Assembly: GCF_035621475.1 (NCBI RefSeq)
Contig: NZ_CP141799.1
Location: forward strand, 2,964,501-3,028,500
Reading direction: 5' to 3'
Source of the DNA: Pseudomonas paeninsulae
GTDB lineage: Bacteria; Pseudomonadota; Gammaproteobacteria; Pseudomonadales; Pseudomonadaceae
DNA length: 64,000 nt
Each line of letters starts with the position of its first letter. Within the stretch, counting starts at the first letter, position 1. A program made the position numbers and the translations under genes. Positions 34,614 to 44,600 of the stretch are shown piece after piece. The notes beneath the pieces are model-generated. The model was not told where the DNA came from, made no database searches, and was given only the letters and a program-made list of their open reading frames with translations.

Positions 34614-36116
34614 TCAGGCATCGTTGGTGCCACTGGGGATTAATAGCTCCAGGTTCCGCTGCGCCTGCCTGTAGAGCGCCTTGAGGCGTTCGCCGAGTTC
34701 GTGCTTGGCTCCGGTTTCGCCATGGACGATGCGCACCTGGCTGGGCCAGATACGCATGCGTGTCACGAAACCCAGCAGACCTTTCTGATCTGCGTGGGCT
34801 GAATAGCCGCCTATGGTATTGATTTTGGCGCCAATGTTGTAGCGCTCGCCGTCTAAATCCACGTAACCACCGCGTTCACCATACATCTGGATGGCTCGAC
34901 CGGGTGTGCCTTGCGCCTGGTAACCGATGAAGAGTACGTCATGCCGCGGGTCATGGAGCATGGCTTTCAGGTAATTAACGATTCGACCGCTGCTGCACAT
35001 ACCGCTCCCGGCGATGACGATGGCCGGACGAGCGGTTGTCGTCAGGTGGCGCACCATGGCCAGATGGGCCTGGTGGCTGTCGACGGTCAGCAGTTGCTCA
35101 AAGCCCAGCGGATTGCGACCTTGCTTGACGCGCTGCAACGCCTCGTTGTCCCAGAAGGGCTTTAACTCACGGTAAACCTGGGTGAAGCGGCTGGCCAGGG
35201 GCGAGTCGAGAATGATAGGCAACGCGGGCCAATCGATCTCGGCTTGGTCCGCACTGCTGGCCTTACCCCTCCCCCCAAGAGCGGTAGAGGGATTTTCGCT
35301 CGCCCGCGAGGCATTGAGTTTTTTGCGGTGGATGATGTCTTCCAGTTCGTAAAGCAACTCCTGGGTGCGGCCGATGCTGAACGCGGGGATCAGAACCGTG
35401 CCGTTGTCGGCCAGGGCTTGTTCGATGACGCGTTCCAGGCGTTGGCGGCGGGTGCGGCGGTCTTCGTGCAGGCGGTCGCCGTAGGTGCTCTCGATCACCA
35501 GGATGTCAGCGCGATACGGCGGTTTGGGTGCAGGCAATAGCGGCGCATGCGGCGCGCCCAGGTCGCCGGAGAAGACGATGCGTTTCTTTTCGCTGGACTG
35601 GGGGTAATGCAGATCGATTTCCACATAGGCTGATCCGAGGATATGTCCGGCGCGCTGCAGGCGAATGCGGCAGATCAGGTTCTCCGTGTCTTGCAGAGTG
35701 AACCAGGTCTTGTAGGGCAAGGCGATGATGCGCTGCTCGATCAACTTGATGTAGCGCTCGACCTGCTTTTGATCACGGCTGAAACCGAGCTTGAAGGCAT
35801 CCTCCAGCACGATGGGCAGCAGTTTGGCCGAGGGCTCACTGCAAAGTATCGGCCCCTTGAAACCGGCGACCAGCAGGTAGGGAATGCGCCCGACGTGGTC
35901 GATATGCACGTGGGTGGCGACCAATGCCTTGATCGTATCCAGAGGGAACTCGATGGCCAGGCGATCGGCAGCGGAGTTGCCTTCGGCCGAGGTTTCTGCG
36001 CCCTGGAACAGGCCACAGTCGATCAACAGGCTGTGCTGTGCGTCCATCAGCAGTTGGTGACAGGAGCCGGTCACGCCGTCTTTGGCGCCATGGTGCAGGA
36101 TATCGGGGTAGTCCAT
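34614..36116 (-). CDS. Beta-CASP metallo-beta-lactamase-fold RNA-processing-type hydrolase
   Basis: This 500-residue protein has a metallo-beta-lactamase fold with beta-CASP and RNA-specificity (RMMBL) domains. The start at 36116 gives MDYPDILHHGAKDGVTGSCH, the normal family start; an ATG at 36164 is possible. The zinc motif THVHIDHVGRIPYL (HxHxDH, about 79-92), AGHILGSAYVEI, the motif IVFSGDLGAPHAPLL, IESTYGDRLH and the late TIGGYSAHADQKGLLGF (motif C His) are all present. Such proteins act as RNA nucleases or related hydrolases. An insertion of about 25 residues rich in Ser/Ala interrupts the middle (ASRASENPSTALGGRGKASS). It lies between wzz and rfaH on the same strand. Confidence 0.9.
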   Translation of the reverse strand: MDYPDILHHGAKDGVTGSCHQLLMDAQHSLLIDCGLFQGAETSAEGNSAADRLAIEFPLDTIKALVATHVHIDHVGRIPYLLVAGFKGPILCSEPSAKLLPIVLEDAFKLGFSRDQKQVERYIKLIEQRIIALPYKTWFTLQDTENLICRIRLQRAGHILGSAYVEIDLHYPQSSEKKRIVFSGDLGAPHAPLLPAPKPPYRADILVIESTYGDRLHEDRRTRRQRLERVIEQALADNGTVLIPAFSIGRTQELLYELEDIIHRKKLNASRASENPSTALGGRGKASSADQAEIDWPALPIILDSPLASRFTQVYRELKPFWDNEALQRVKQGRNPLGFEQLLTVDSHQAHLAMVRHLTTTARPAIVIAGSGMCSSGRIVNYLKAMLHDPRHDVLFIGYQAQGTPGRAIQMYGERGGYVDLDGERYNIGAKINTIGGYSAHADQKGLLGFVTRMRIWPSQVRIVHGETGAKHELGERLKALYRQAQRNLELLIPSGTNDA

Positions 36117-36626
36117 GTTATTGATCCGTGTTAGTCCATTAACGATGGTCGGTGGATGGTACATTGCCGGCTGCAGTCCATTGCTTATCTTTGCAGTCTT
36201 GGTGCGCGGGGCGCACCCTACAAGTACAAATGTTCGATCAATAGATACCAGCGTGAAAGTACCTATTAAAAAGCTATGTACCCGTGATGTGTTGCAAGGT
36301 CTTGCGTAGGGCGGGTTAGCCGAAGGCGTAACCCGCCACCCGGTCGTTAGGCCGGCAATGGTGCGGTCTTACAGCATCAATGGTGGGTTACGGCGCGGCA
36401 AGAGCCTGTGCAGATAGCGGCGATTGGCGTCCGCACCTAACCCACCCTACAAAAGCGGCGCCCAACACATAATGGGTGCATAGCCTATTAAAAGGCGATG
36501 CCCAAGTCATACCTGCACGACAAGAACCCTTGGCGAACGCAGAGCATGGATGCAATCATTCCTCAGCTATTCTGCACCTTGGTCTTCAGCCGCGAATATC
36601 CACGGCTTTCCGGCGGCCACTACGCA
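36117..36626. repeat. Gap with two repeat families between wzz and the beta-CASP gene
   Basis: No gene is seen in these 510 bases. A GGTGCGCGGGGCGCACCCTA palindrome lies at 36201-36220, and its relative lies at 41478-41499. A composite element at 36306-36450 has GTAGGGCGGGTTAGC with TAACCCGCC, then GGTGGGTTACGGCGC and finally CCTAACCCACCCTAC. It is the same family as at 17083-17215. The beta-CASP gene promoter must lie at its left side. Confidence 0.65.
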
Positions 36627-37706
36627 TCAGGCCTTGGCGGAGCGTTTTCTTAGCATCAGGCGAATCAACGCGATAAATACGCCCAGCATGCCGCCCAGCA
36701 CCACACCCAACGCCACGATCAGGGGCTTTTTCGGCTTTATGGGCTGATCCGGTACTTCGATCTCCCCGTCTTGGCGGAAGACAGCAACATTGCTCGGATC
36801 AAGACTGACACCCGCGAATAACTGATATCGCGCGTCCAGGTCACGCAACACTGGAATGAACGGATCGTCAGATGTGCGAGCCAGCAGCACTTGCATTTCT
36901 GCACGTAGTGCTTTGGCACCACGCATATACATCAAGCTGCCATCCATAAAAGCGGAAAGCTCGCTGTCATTCGAACCTAGCCCAGTGATAACGGGAGGGT
37001 TATCAAGGCCTATCGCCTCTGCCACCGTCAATGCCTCTTGCAATTGCTTTGTGCGGTCATCTCTGCGAGCTTTGGCACTGGTGCGCTCTGATTTGATTCG
37101 CTGCTCGATATTGCGGGCCTGCACCGCAAGTTCGCGCTCAGAGTTCTGAAGCATTTCATCCAATGATCGTTCGGCCACCTGATCGATATAAGATTTAGCC
37201 CAAGTCGACGCTAGTTCAGGATTGTAGTGCTCGACAACAATGGAATAGCGGTCAGGCTGATTTTTATCCAGCGCCTTGACGCTGAATGCCCCATTGAACG
37301 CCTTGTAAAGACCATCCTGAGAGCCAGAGCGTTGTGCTTTATCCAGGGACGGCAAATAGATTTCCCTGAAAAATTGACGACGAGACTTCTCAGACTGCAG
37401 ATTACGAGTAAAAACTGCATATACAGCGCTAACCAAAAATGGCTTCAAGCCACTCTCACCCGTTCGTCCCAGGCTGAAGCCAGCAATGTCGCTGAGAGAA
37501 GGTGGCAGTACAGCGGCATGCGCCTCATAAACCGGCTTGCTGAAAAAGGCATACGACGCAGCACCCGCAGCGAATACCACGGTAACCAGGACTATCAACC
37601 ATTTTTGCGTCCACAGGCCGTAGAGCAGCTCAACAAGATCGATTTCATCATCATTAGTTTGGCGCGGGGATGTTTGTTCGATCACTGTAGGTCCATCTTC
37701 TGTCAA
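36627..37706 (-). CDS. wzz: Wzz O-antigen chain-length determinant (copy 1)
   Basis: This 359-residue polysaccharide co-polymerase of the inner membrane sets the modal length of O chains with Wzy. It has the expected layout: a short cytoplasmic N-terminus with NDDEIDLVELLYGLWTQKW, a first membrane segment (LIVLVTVVFAAGAASYAFF, about 37-55), a long periplasmic coiled-coil domain (about 190-240, ERELAVQARNIEQRIKSERT) and a second membrane segment after the Pro-rich PDQPIKPKKPLIVALGVVLG (about 318-350). It is more diverged from copies 2 and 3 than they are from each other. The gene appears complete. Confidence 0.92.
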   Translation of the reverse strand: MTEDGPTVIEQTSPRQTNDDEIDLVELLYGLWTQKWLIVLVTVVFAAGAASYAFFSKPVYEAHAAVLPPSLSDIAGFSLGRTGESGLKPFLVSAVYAVFTRNLQSEKSRRQFFREIYLPSLDKAQRSGSQDGLYKAFNGAFSVKALDKNQPDRYSIVVEHYNPELASTWAKSYIDQVAERSLDEMLQNSERELAVQARNIEQRIKSERTSAKARRDDRTKQLQEALTVAEAIGLDNPPVITGLGSNDSELSAFMDGSLMYMRGAKALRAEMQVLLARTSDDPFIPVLRDLDARYQLFAGVSLDPSNVAVFRQDGEIEVPDQPIKPKKPLIVALGVVLGGMLGVFIALIRLMLRKRSAKA

Positions 37707-37971
37707 AAATTCGATTACTCAAACGCAATGCCACTCGCATAGCAGAGGGTTTCGCAAGGAGCGCATTCTGCCAGCAACGCCATACAATACAAGCCCCCTA
37801 CCGACCAGTCGCTTGACTCAATCGAGGGTATCGACTGTTCCCGCATACCTCCACTGACGAACCGGCGGCGGTTACAGAATAGTGTTGAAGCAACTCGTCC
37901 GGGCGCAGTACAACCGGGGCAAAACCATTGCGCAGTGGGCGCGCAGGAAGCGCCCTATTCAAGCACCCAAG

Positions 37972-39252
37972 TTAATCATGCGTGGGCCGCCGCAACATAT
38001 TACGCAGCAAGGCGATGAACAGACCGAGCATACCGCCGAGCACCAGACCCAAAGCCAGTATCAGAGCTTTTTTCGGCTTGATCGGCTTGATCGGTTGCAT
38101 CGCTAACTGGTCGATGGTGACCAGCGCCAGGGTTGATACATCGACGTCAAGGTTGCGCAAGCGCGCAGCCTCTTCGCGCCAGCTGGCCAAATCTTTGAGA
38201 AACAAGTCCTCATTCTCACGCTTATTGAGCACTTCAATCTGGCGATTGCTCGCCAGCAACTGCAGCTCCTTGGCAATTTGCGCGATACGCGGCTCAGTGA
38301 AATCATCCGAGCGGCGCTGCAGCAAGGCATTACGCTCGGCCTCGAGCGCTTCGCTACCCATGAAGTACAGCGGTATCTGCTGGTTGTTGACCTCGGTGCG
38401 AATCACGCTACCTTGCGTCACCCTCTCGCCCTCGCCCAAAGAGGACGGCGTAGCAGGCTTGCTGATACCCAGCGCCTTGGCGATACGAATGGCCTCATCC
38501 AGCTGAGCAACGCGGTTGTCGCGGTGAGTTTTAAGCTGTTGGCGCAAGGCCTTGAGTTCGTCTTGTAGATTTGCACGCTTAAGATTGTCTGCCTCCTGCA
38601 GCTTGGCAATCCTGGCGCTCTTGTTAGCTTCGTAGCTTGCGCGAGCCGCGCTCATCTGCGCTTCGAGTTGATTCAGGCGATTCTGGATCACGACCGCTAA
38701 ATCGGCGGCGATGCGCTCACGCTCAAGCTGAAAGGCATATTCGACCAGGCCATTGACCAGAGCGACACCCTTGACATCCTGCGGATAGGTCAACTGAATG
38801 CCGACATAGGCGCTCAGGTTATCGGTTTTCTTGGCGTCGGGCAGGAGCATCTTGAAGGCTTGCTGATTGAAGCTTTCAAAGGTCTGCTCAAGGCTACGAT
38901 TGGGTTGACGCAAGACCTCGAACAAGCCTTGATTGGCGCGAAAGAACTCCAGTCGGCTGTCGTAAGAGTCCAGGGAAGCGCCGACGCGCTGCATGGCTTG
39001 CTTGGGCGTCAACTCATAAACGCCAGTGCGATTCAGGGCATCGAGATCCTTGATTGCCGCAGGGCGTAGTACGCTTTGCACTTGGTATTCAGGGGTCGCC
39101 AGAAAGGCATAAGCTGCCGCTGCCATGCCGACCAGCACCGTCACCAGTGCAATCAGTAGCTTCTGTTCCCAGAGCGCGTGAAATAACGCAGCCAGGTCGA
39201 TTTCATCACTGGAGGTTTGTTGTATCGGGGGGGAGATCGCATTCACGGTCAA
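37972..39252 (-). CDS. wzz: Wzz O-antigen chain-length determinant (copy 2)
   Basis: This 426-residue Wzz is longer than copy 1 in the periplasmic domain. It carries TSSDEIDLAALFHALWEQKL, a first membrane segment (LIALVTVLVGMAAAAYAFLA), TPEYQVQSVLRPAAI, NRTGVYELTPKQAMQRVGAS, an extended coiled coil (about 170-240) and the second membrane segment behind PIKPIKPKKALILALGLVLG. Length and sequence resemble the P. aeruginosa Wzz2 (very-long-chain) type more than Wzz1. A 265-bp gap to copy 1 holds no gene. Both may work on the same polymerase, giving two modal lengths. Confidence 0.92.
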   Translation of the reverse strand: MTVNAISPPIQQTSSDEIDLAALFHALWEQKLLIALVTVLVGMAAAAYAFLATPEYQVQSVLRPAAIKDLDALNRTGVYELTPKQAMQRVGASLDSYDSRLEFFRANQGLFEVLRQPNRSLEQTFESFNQQAFKMLLPDAKKTDNLSAYVGIQLTYPQDVKGVALVNGLVEYAFQLERERIAADLAVVIQNRLNQLEAQMSAARASYEANKSARIAKLQEADNLKRANLQDELKALRQQLKTHRDNRVAQLDEAIRIAKALGISKPATPSSLGEGERVTQGSVIRTEVNNQQIPLYFMGSEALEAERNALLQRRSDDFTEPRIAQIAKELQLLASNRQIEVLNKRENEDLFLKDLASWREEAARLRNLDVDVSTLALVTIDQLAMQPIKPIKPKKALILALGLVLGGMLGLFIALLRNMLRRPTHD

Positions 39253-39983
39253 GATCCATCTTCAAAAATGGCATCACTAATTCGCCAACAGGGACAACGA
39301 TCCTTGGAGTCTTGTTGTTGTCCCATTCAGCTGGCACTCGCGCTGGAGCACACGGTTTGAAGGGCTTGCGCCCATCCCATTGGCAGAGATTTCGCGGCAT
39401 TGTGCCAGCGCCGTACGACATTACAAGCCTTGACAAGCGATCTGCAGTTACTGACAGACGGACGGGAACTTTGTGACGCAGATCATAGTCACCTCGCCCT
39501 GTGGCTTTGGTTGTAGCGTGTACTCGCGAAGCAGTACGCCACCCGAAAGGCCGCACCATGCCGGACTGTTCGCTGCGCGCCTGAGGGAGCACGGCAACCC
39601 AGCCTACACCCTGTTTTCTAGGCGTAGCCCTGGAACACGCTGGAACTCTTTCAGGTTATTGGTGCCCAGGATCAAGCCTTCTGCGCGGGTATGGCCGGCG
39701 ATCATCATGTCGTAGCAGGCCGTTGAAAAATCCGACTGCAATTCTCCCAACCCGCCAGGCTTGATGTTTGGGTTTTGGGGCGAACACCCCGGCCAGGACG
39801 CTCTGCCTCCATTGTGTCGGGACGCGCCGAACCGCCCCAGACTGCATGCCCACGCGGAGCGTGGGAACGATCAAGTGCGGTGCCCGCCGCTCTTATAGGA
39901 GGCTCCGGGCGGCGTTCCGTGCCCCGGCGCGATGCTTGGTTTTTTGGGCGGACGTTGTCCGCCATCGCCGCGGGGCGCGCCTC
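39253..39983. other. Gap between wzz copies 2 and 3: repeats and toxin remnant
   Basis: These 731 bases carry no intact gene. They hold the 3' end of a VapC-type gene (39604-39720), a small hairpin CCCACGCGGAGCGTGGG at 39849-39865 of a kind common in Pseudomonas, and a complete RAYT-linked repeat. A 128-codon open frame on the minus strand (39206-39592) overlaps wzz copy 2 and has no family I recognise; I did not call it. Confidence 0.5.
39604..39720 (-). pseudogene. Remnant of a VapC-type PIN-domain toxin (C-terminus only)
   Basis: The minus strand reads CYDMMIAGHTRAEGLILGTN, NLKEFQRVPGLRLENRV and a TAG at 39604-39606. This is the C-terminal end of VapC toxins (family pattern D-x-x-IAGHARxxGLxLVTNN, then EFxRVPGLRxENW). 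No N-terminal part and no VapB are present. It is a leftover of a toxin-antitoxin module, disrupted next to REP sequence. Confidence 0.7.
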
Positions 39984-39989
39984 CTACAT
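39895..39989. repeat. Complete inverted RAYT-linked repeat element
   Basis: This looks like one whole element of the family: on the minus strand it runs from TAGGAGGCGCGCCCCGCGGC through the GGCGGACAACGTCCGCC hairpin and the GCATCGCGCCGGGGCACGGA segment to GCCGCCCGGAGCCTCCTATA, so both ends carry inverted AGGAGGC/GCCTCCT arms. The orientation is opposite to the other copies. It touches the 3' end of wzz copy 3. Confidence 0.75.
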
Positions 39990-41331
39990 AAAGTCACGCG
40001 ATTCGTGAATGTGGGGAGTCAACGGCGTACTGCTGTGCGAGTACGATTTGTCGGCTTGCCTGGGGCGCAGCAATGCTGCGAAGACTCCGAGCATCAGGCC
40101 GGCGACTCCGCCCAGGCCGATGATCAGTGCCTTCTTCGGTTTGACGGCCGCGAGCGGTTCGAGTGCCTGCTGATCCAGCCGAACCAACTGCAGGCCGCTG
40201 GTATCGAACTTGATTCCTTTGAGTTGAGCCGCCCGCCTCCTGGCGCCATTCCGCCAGATCCTTGAGGTACAGGTCTTTGTTCTGGCGATTCTCAAGGATT
40301 TCCACCTGACGATTTTGGCTGAGCAACACCAGTTCCTTCTCGATCTCGGCAATCCGTGGCTCACTGAAATCGTCGGAGAGGCGCGCGCTCAAAGCCTCGC
40401 GCTCGGCCGTCAAGGCTTCGCTGCCCATGAAATAGAGCGGAATCTCTCGGCTGTTGACTTCAGCGCGCACGACCTGCCCCTGGCGCTGCACATCAGCCAT
40501 GGCCGAGGGCGTGGTGGGTTTCTGGATACCTAGGGATTCGGCTATCTGGATGGCTTCGTCGAGTTGTTTAATGTAATTCTCGCGACGCGTTTTCAATTCG
40601 CCACGTAAAGCGTGTAGCTCGTCCTGCAATTGAGCCCGCTGCAAGGCATCCTCTTCGAGCAGAGTGGCTATTCGTGCCTCTTTGCTTGCCTCGTAACTGG
40701 CTCGCGCCGCTTCGATTTTTTGCTCGAGGCTAAACAAGCGATTGGCGATCAGCACCTTCAGGTCTGTGGCGATTCGCGCCCGCTCACTCTCCAGCACAGA
40801 GCCGACCAGGCCATTGACGACCGCCACGCCTTCCACGCCCCTGGGGTAAGTCAGCGATATGCCGACGAACTCGCTCAGACTGTTGGGCCTTTTCGGATCG
40901 ACTTGCAGCATGGTGAACGCCGAACGATTGAACTCTTCAAAGGCCTGCTCCAACGAACGGCCCGGCGTGACCATCCCACTGAAAAGCGCCTGATTCTCAC
41001 GAAAAAAGGCGATGCGGTTTTCATAGGACGACAGTCCTGCCCCCACGCGACTCAACACCTCGGCCGGGGTCAGCTCGTAGACGCCAGTTCCGTTCAGTTC
41101 ATCGAGGCTGCCCCGATCCACCGGACGTAGCAGGCTTTGCACCTGATAGTGCGGAGTGGCCAGAAAGGCGTAAGCAGCTACACCCAGGGTGACGAGGGAG
41201 GCAATGGCTAGAATCAGGTATTTCTGCTGAAACAGTGATCGAAGCAGCTCGACCAGATCGATTTCATCGTTGTTATAGGTAGGTACACTGCAGTTGTTCA
41301 GGCATATGTCGGCTAGGGTCCGTCTAAACAC
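39984..41331 (-). pseudogene. wzz: Wzz chain-length determinant (copy 3), frameshifted before the last membrane segment
   Basis: This copy is closely related to copy 2: NNDEIDLVELLRSLFQQKYL, TPHYQVQSLLRPVDR, NGTGVYELTPAEVLSRVGAG, EIPLYFMGSEALTAEREALS. After KDLAEWRQEA (about 40240) the frame turns to arginine-rich nonsense, while the neighbouring frame continues AAQLKGIKFDTSGLQLVRLD, then AVKPKKALIIGLGGVAGLML, the missing second membrane segment, to a stop at 39984. One extra base in the run at about 40230-40238 (GGCGGGCGGC) explains this. The start is unclear; a GTG at 41331 is used. Without the second membrane segment it should not work as Wzz. A sequencing slip in the GC run is possible. 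Confidence 0.85.
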
Positions 41332-41477
41332 AGGTCTATCGCATGGTACACGATCGCTTTTAAACCCCCTCCTTGAGCGCCCTGCCCCTTTTAGGTAGGC
41401 AGTAGCAGGCCCATCCCTTTGTGCCCAGGGGAGTGACAGTCTTTTGGCAGATTTGTTCTGCCTCAAAGGCATGGGCT

Positions 41478-41499
41478 TGTAGGGTGCGCTCCGCGCACC
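41478..41499. repeat. GTAGGGTGCGC/GCGCACC palindromic repeat
   Basis: TTGTAGGGTGCGCTCCGCGC followed by ACC forms a short hairpin; a relative lies at 36201-36222. It sits in the gap between wzz copy 3 and the giant peroxidase gene, with no gene around it. Confidence 0.5.
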
Positions 41500-41543
41500 A
41501 TCGAATACCTACGGCAAGCGGTGCGCAGAACGCAGCCCACAAA

Positions 41544-41582
41544 TAAAAAAAAGCACGGGGGGCGAGGAGCCTCCCCATGCTG
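41544..41582 (-). terminator. Rho-independent terminator of the giant peroxidase gene
   Basis: Read on the minus strand, 33 bp past the stop codon: GCATGGGGAGG, a short loop, then CCCCCCGTGC followed by TTTTTTTTATT. The stem has one G-T pair and is GC-rich, with an eight-T tail. It ends the transcript of the 41615-51985 gene. Confidence 0.85.
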
Positions 41583-41614
41583 TATTAGTCTATGCCTCTT
41601 TGTTGGCGGCCTCC

Positions 41615-44600
41615 TTATACCGCCAGGATAAAGTCTGCTTGGGTGACAGTGGCATCGGCGACACCTACCAGCACTATGGAACCGCCACCGAACGTCACTA
41701 AGGTGTCCGCACCGGCATTTGCGATGGTTACATGGACAGCGAAGTTCGCCGCAGTTACTCCGAGCGCAGCAATATCAAGTAGATCCTGCCCGCCGGTCGG
41801 GTCGGCATCGAAGCCCGTGATCGTGTCGTTACCAAAGTTCAGCGTTGAGTACACGAAGCTATCGTTGCCGAGGCCACCGTTGAGCGCGTCGTTGCCTGCA
41901 CCTCCGGTGAGTGTATCGTTGCCGGCGCCGCCCACGATTACGTTGTCGAGCGCGTTGCCAGTGCCCGCGAAATTGCCGCTACCGCCGAAGAACAGGTTCT
42001 CGACGTTGGCACTCAGCGTGTAACTCGCCAGCGAGGTCCAAACTGTATCTATGCCGCCCCCTACCCCTTCGACAACTACATCGCCAAGGTCGGTGACTTC
42101 ATAGACGTCGTTACCGGCGCCACCCACCATGATGTCGGCTCCCGCACCACCAATAAGTACGTCGTCACCAGCAGCGCCCACAATCGTGTTATTGAGGGCA
42201 TTGCCAATGCCGGTGAAGTTGCCGCTACCTCCGAAGAACAGGTTCTCGACGTTGGCACTCAGCGTGTAACTCGCCAGCGAGGTCCACACCGTGTCTATGC
42301 CGCCCCCTACCCCTTCGACAACCACATCGCCAAGGTCGGTGACTTCATAGACGTCGTTACCGGCGCCGCCAACCATGGTGTCGGCTCCCGCACCACCAAT
42401 AAGTACGTCGTCACCAGCAGCGCCCACAATCGTGTTATTGAGGGCGTTGCCAATACCGGTGAAGTTGCCGCTACCTCCGAAGAACAGGTTCTCGACGTTG
42501 GCACTCAGCGTGTAACTCGCCAGCGAGGTCCAAACTGTATCTATGCCGCCCCCTACCCCTTCGACAACTACATCGCCAAGGTCGGTGACTTCATAGACGT
42601 CGTTACCGGCGCCGCCAACCATGGTGTCGGCTCCCGCACCACCAATAAGTACGTCGTCACCAGCAGCGCCCACAATCGTGTTATTGAGGGCGTTGCCAAT
42701 ACCGGTGAAGTTGCCGCTACCTCCGAAGAACAGGTTCTCGACGTTGGCACTCAGCGTGTAACTCGCCAGCGAGGTCCAAACTGTATCTATGCCGCCCCCT
42801 ACCCCTTCGACCACAACGTCCCCAAGCTCAGTGACTTCATAGACGTCGTTACCTGCACCGCCGATCATGATGTCGGCTCCCGCACCACCAATGAGTACAT
42901 CATCTCCCTCGCCACCGTCCAGAACGTCATCCCCCCCCAACCCATTCAGCACGTCATTCCCAGCCAACCCCTGGATCTCATCAGCGAACGCCGTACCGTT
43001 CAGCACATCGTTCCCTGCCGTGCCGACAATCAGATTAGTCACCACCGAGGTCGCCACCGAGGTCACTGTTTCCAGCGTACCAAGGTCATCGGTGTAGGTA
43101 ACCACCACGCGCAGTTGCTGCCCGGTCAGCGCCAGGGTCGGGGTGAAGGTCGCGGTAGTCGCGCCAGCGATATTCGCGAAGGCCGCAGCACCACTCCTGG
43201 CTTGCCACTGATACGACAGCACCGGATTGGCCGGGCCGTCTGGATCGGTGAAGGCTCTGGTCGCTGTCAGCAGTTGACCCACGTTCGGCGTGGTATCGCT
43301 GATTAGCATGGTCCCCACCGGTGCGTCGTTGACGGATACCGCTGCTACCGGGTCAGTCACTGCCGAGAACACGGTTTCAAGAACACCGTTAGCATCTTTG
43401 TAGATGGCCTTGACCCGCAGTTGAAGTCCAACGACGTCAGAGGTAACGCGGAAGGTTTTACCAACCGCCGTCTCCAAACCCACACCCGTCTCAGTTGTGA
43501 TGTTTTCGAACAAGCCTGTCCCGGTAAAATCAGCCTGCCAGTAGTAGCTGACCGGTCCAGTTACCCGACCCAGTCCAGGGTTGTCAGCATCGGTTACGCC
43601 TTCAACCCCTGCGCTCAGCAGCGAGCCCACTTCAGGGGTGTTGTCGTTGATTGATGCCAGACCTACGGCTTCGTTGTTCAAGCCGGCGACCAACACGACC
43701 GACTGGTCGTTGAACTGCAAGCGCTCGATACCGCTGAGTTGGTCGACCCCGTCGGTCCCGACCAGATCGATAACCGTGTAGTTACCATTACCTCTATCGA
43801 TGATGGTGTAATTCGCCATGAGTCCGGAATACGCGGCCGTATCGAAGTTGAAACCGCCAGACCCCGGTAGGATTTCGCGGACGATCTGCAGTTGTCCTGG
43901 GTTATAGAAGCCGCTGAGCATCAGCGGAACCAGAGGCCGCATGCTGTCGAAGGTGGCGATCTCAGGGCCAGTCGGCAAACCATTGGCGTCGACGCCGGCG
44001 CGTACGCTGATGCGCACATTCAGCCACTTGTCGCCGTCGATGATGTCGTCACCGGCTCTGCCCTCGATGATGTCACTGCCATCGCCACCGAGGATGATGT
44101 TACCGGCACCGAACGAGGTGACTGGGGTAATGCCATCGCCAATGGCGTTATCGAGCAGAGCCTGCAGGCCGTTGATCAGGGCAATATTGGTCAGCACGCT
44201 ACCCTGAGCGCCGGCTGTGGCGATCACCGCTGCGTCAGCATCGTCGCCGCGCAGGATGTCACTGTGCTTCGAGCCCGACAGACCTTCCACTTCCTTGAAG
44301 CGCGCCAGGATACCAGCCGCTACCGGCCCTGGTGCCGCGTTGGCGGCGCGAACATTTAGGTCGATCTCCACCCCGGTCAAATCGTCCTTGAACGTCGCCC
44401 AGTCGAAGCCAGAGGCGCCGATGTACTTGTCACCAGGGCCAGCGCTGCCGACCATGATGTCATCGCCGCCTTCGGCATTCATGATGTCCGGGCCACCGCT
44501 GCCGATGTAGACGTCGTTACCGACCACCAGATCCAGCCCGAGCGGGTCGAAGTTGTCGCCTGGGCTGCCATCCAGGTGCCCGCCTTCAAGCCAGTCGTCA

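Noticed and set aside
39206-39592. 128-codon minus-strand frame
   Set aside because: It overlaps the start of wzz copy 2 in another frame and has no recognisable domain.
41900-42890. Regular repeats that might be taken for a CRISPR array
   Set aside because: The 246-bp period is in frame and codes for RTX modules; there are no short repeats with unique spacers and no cas genes.
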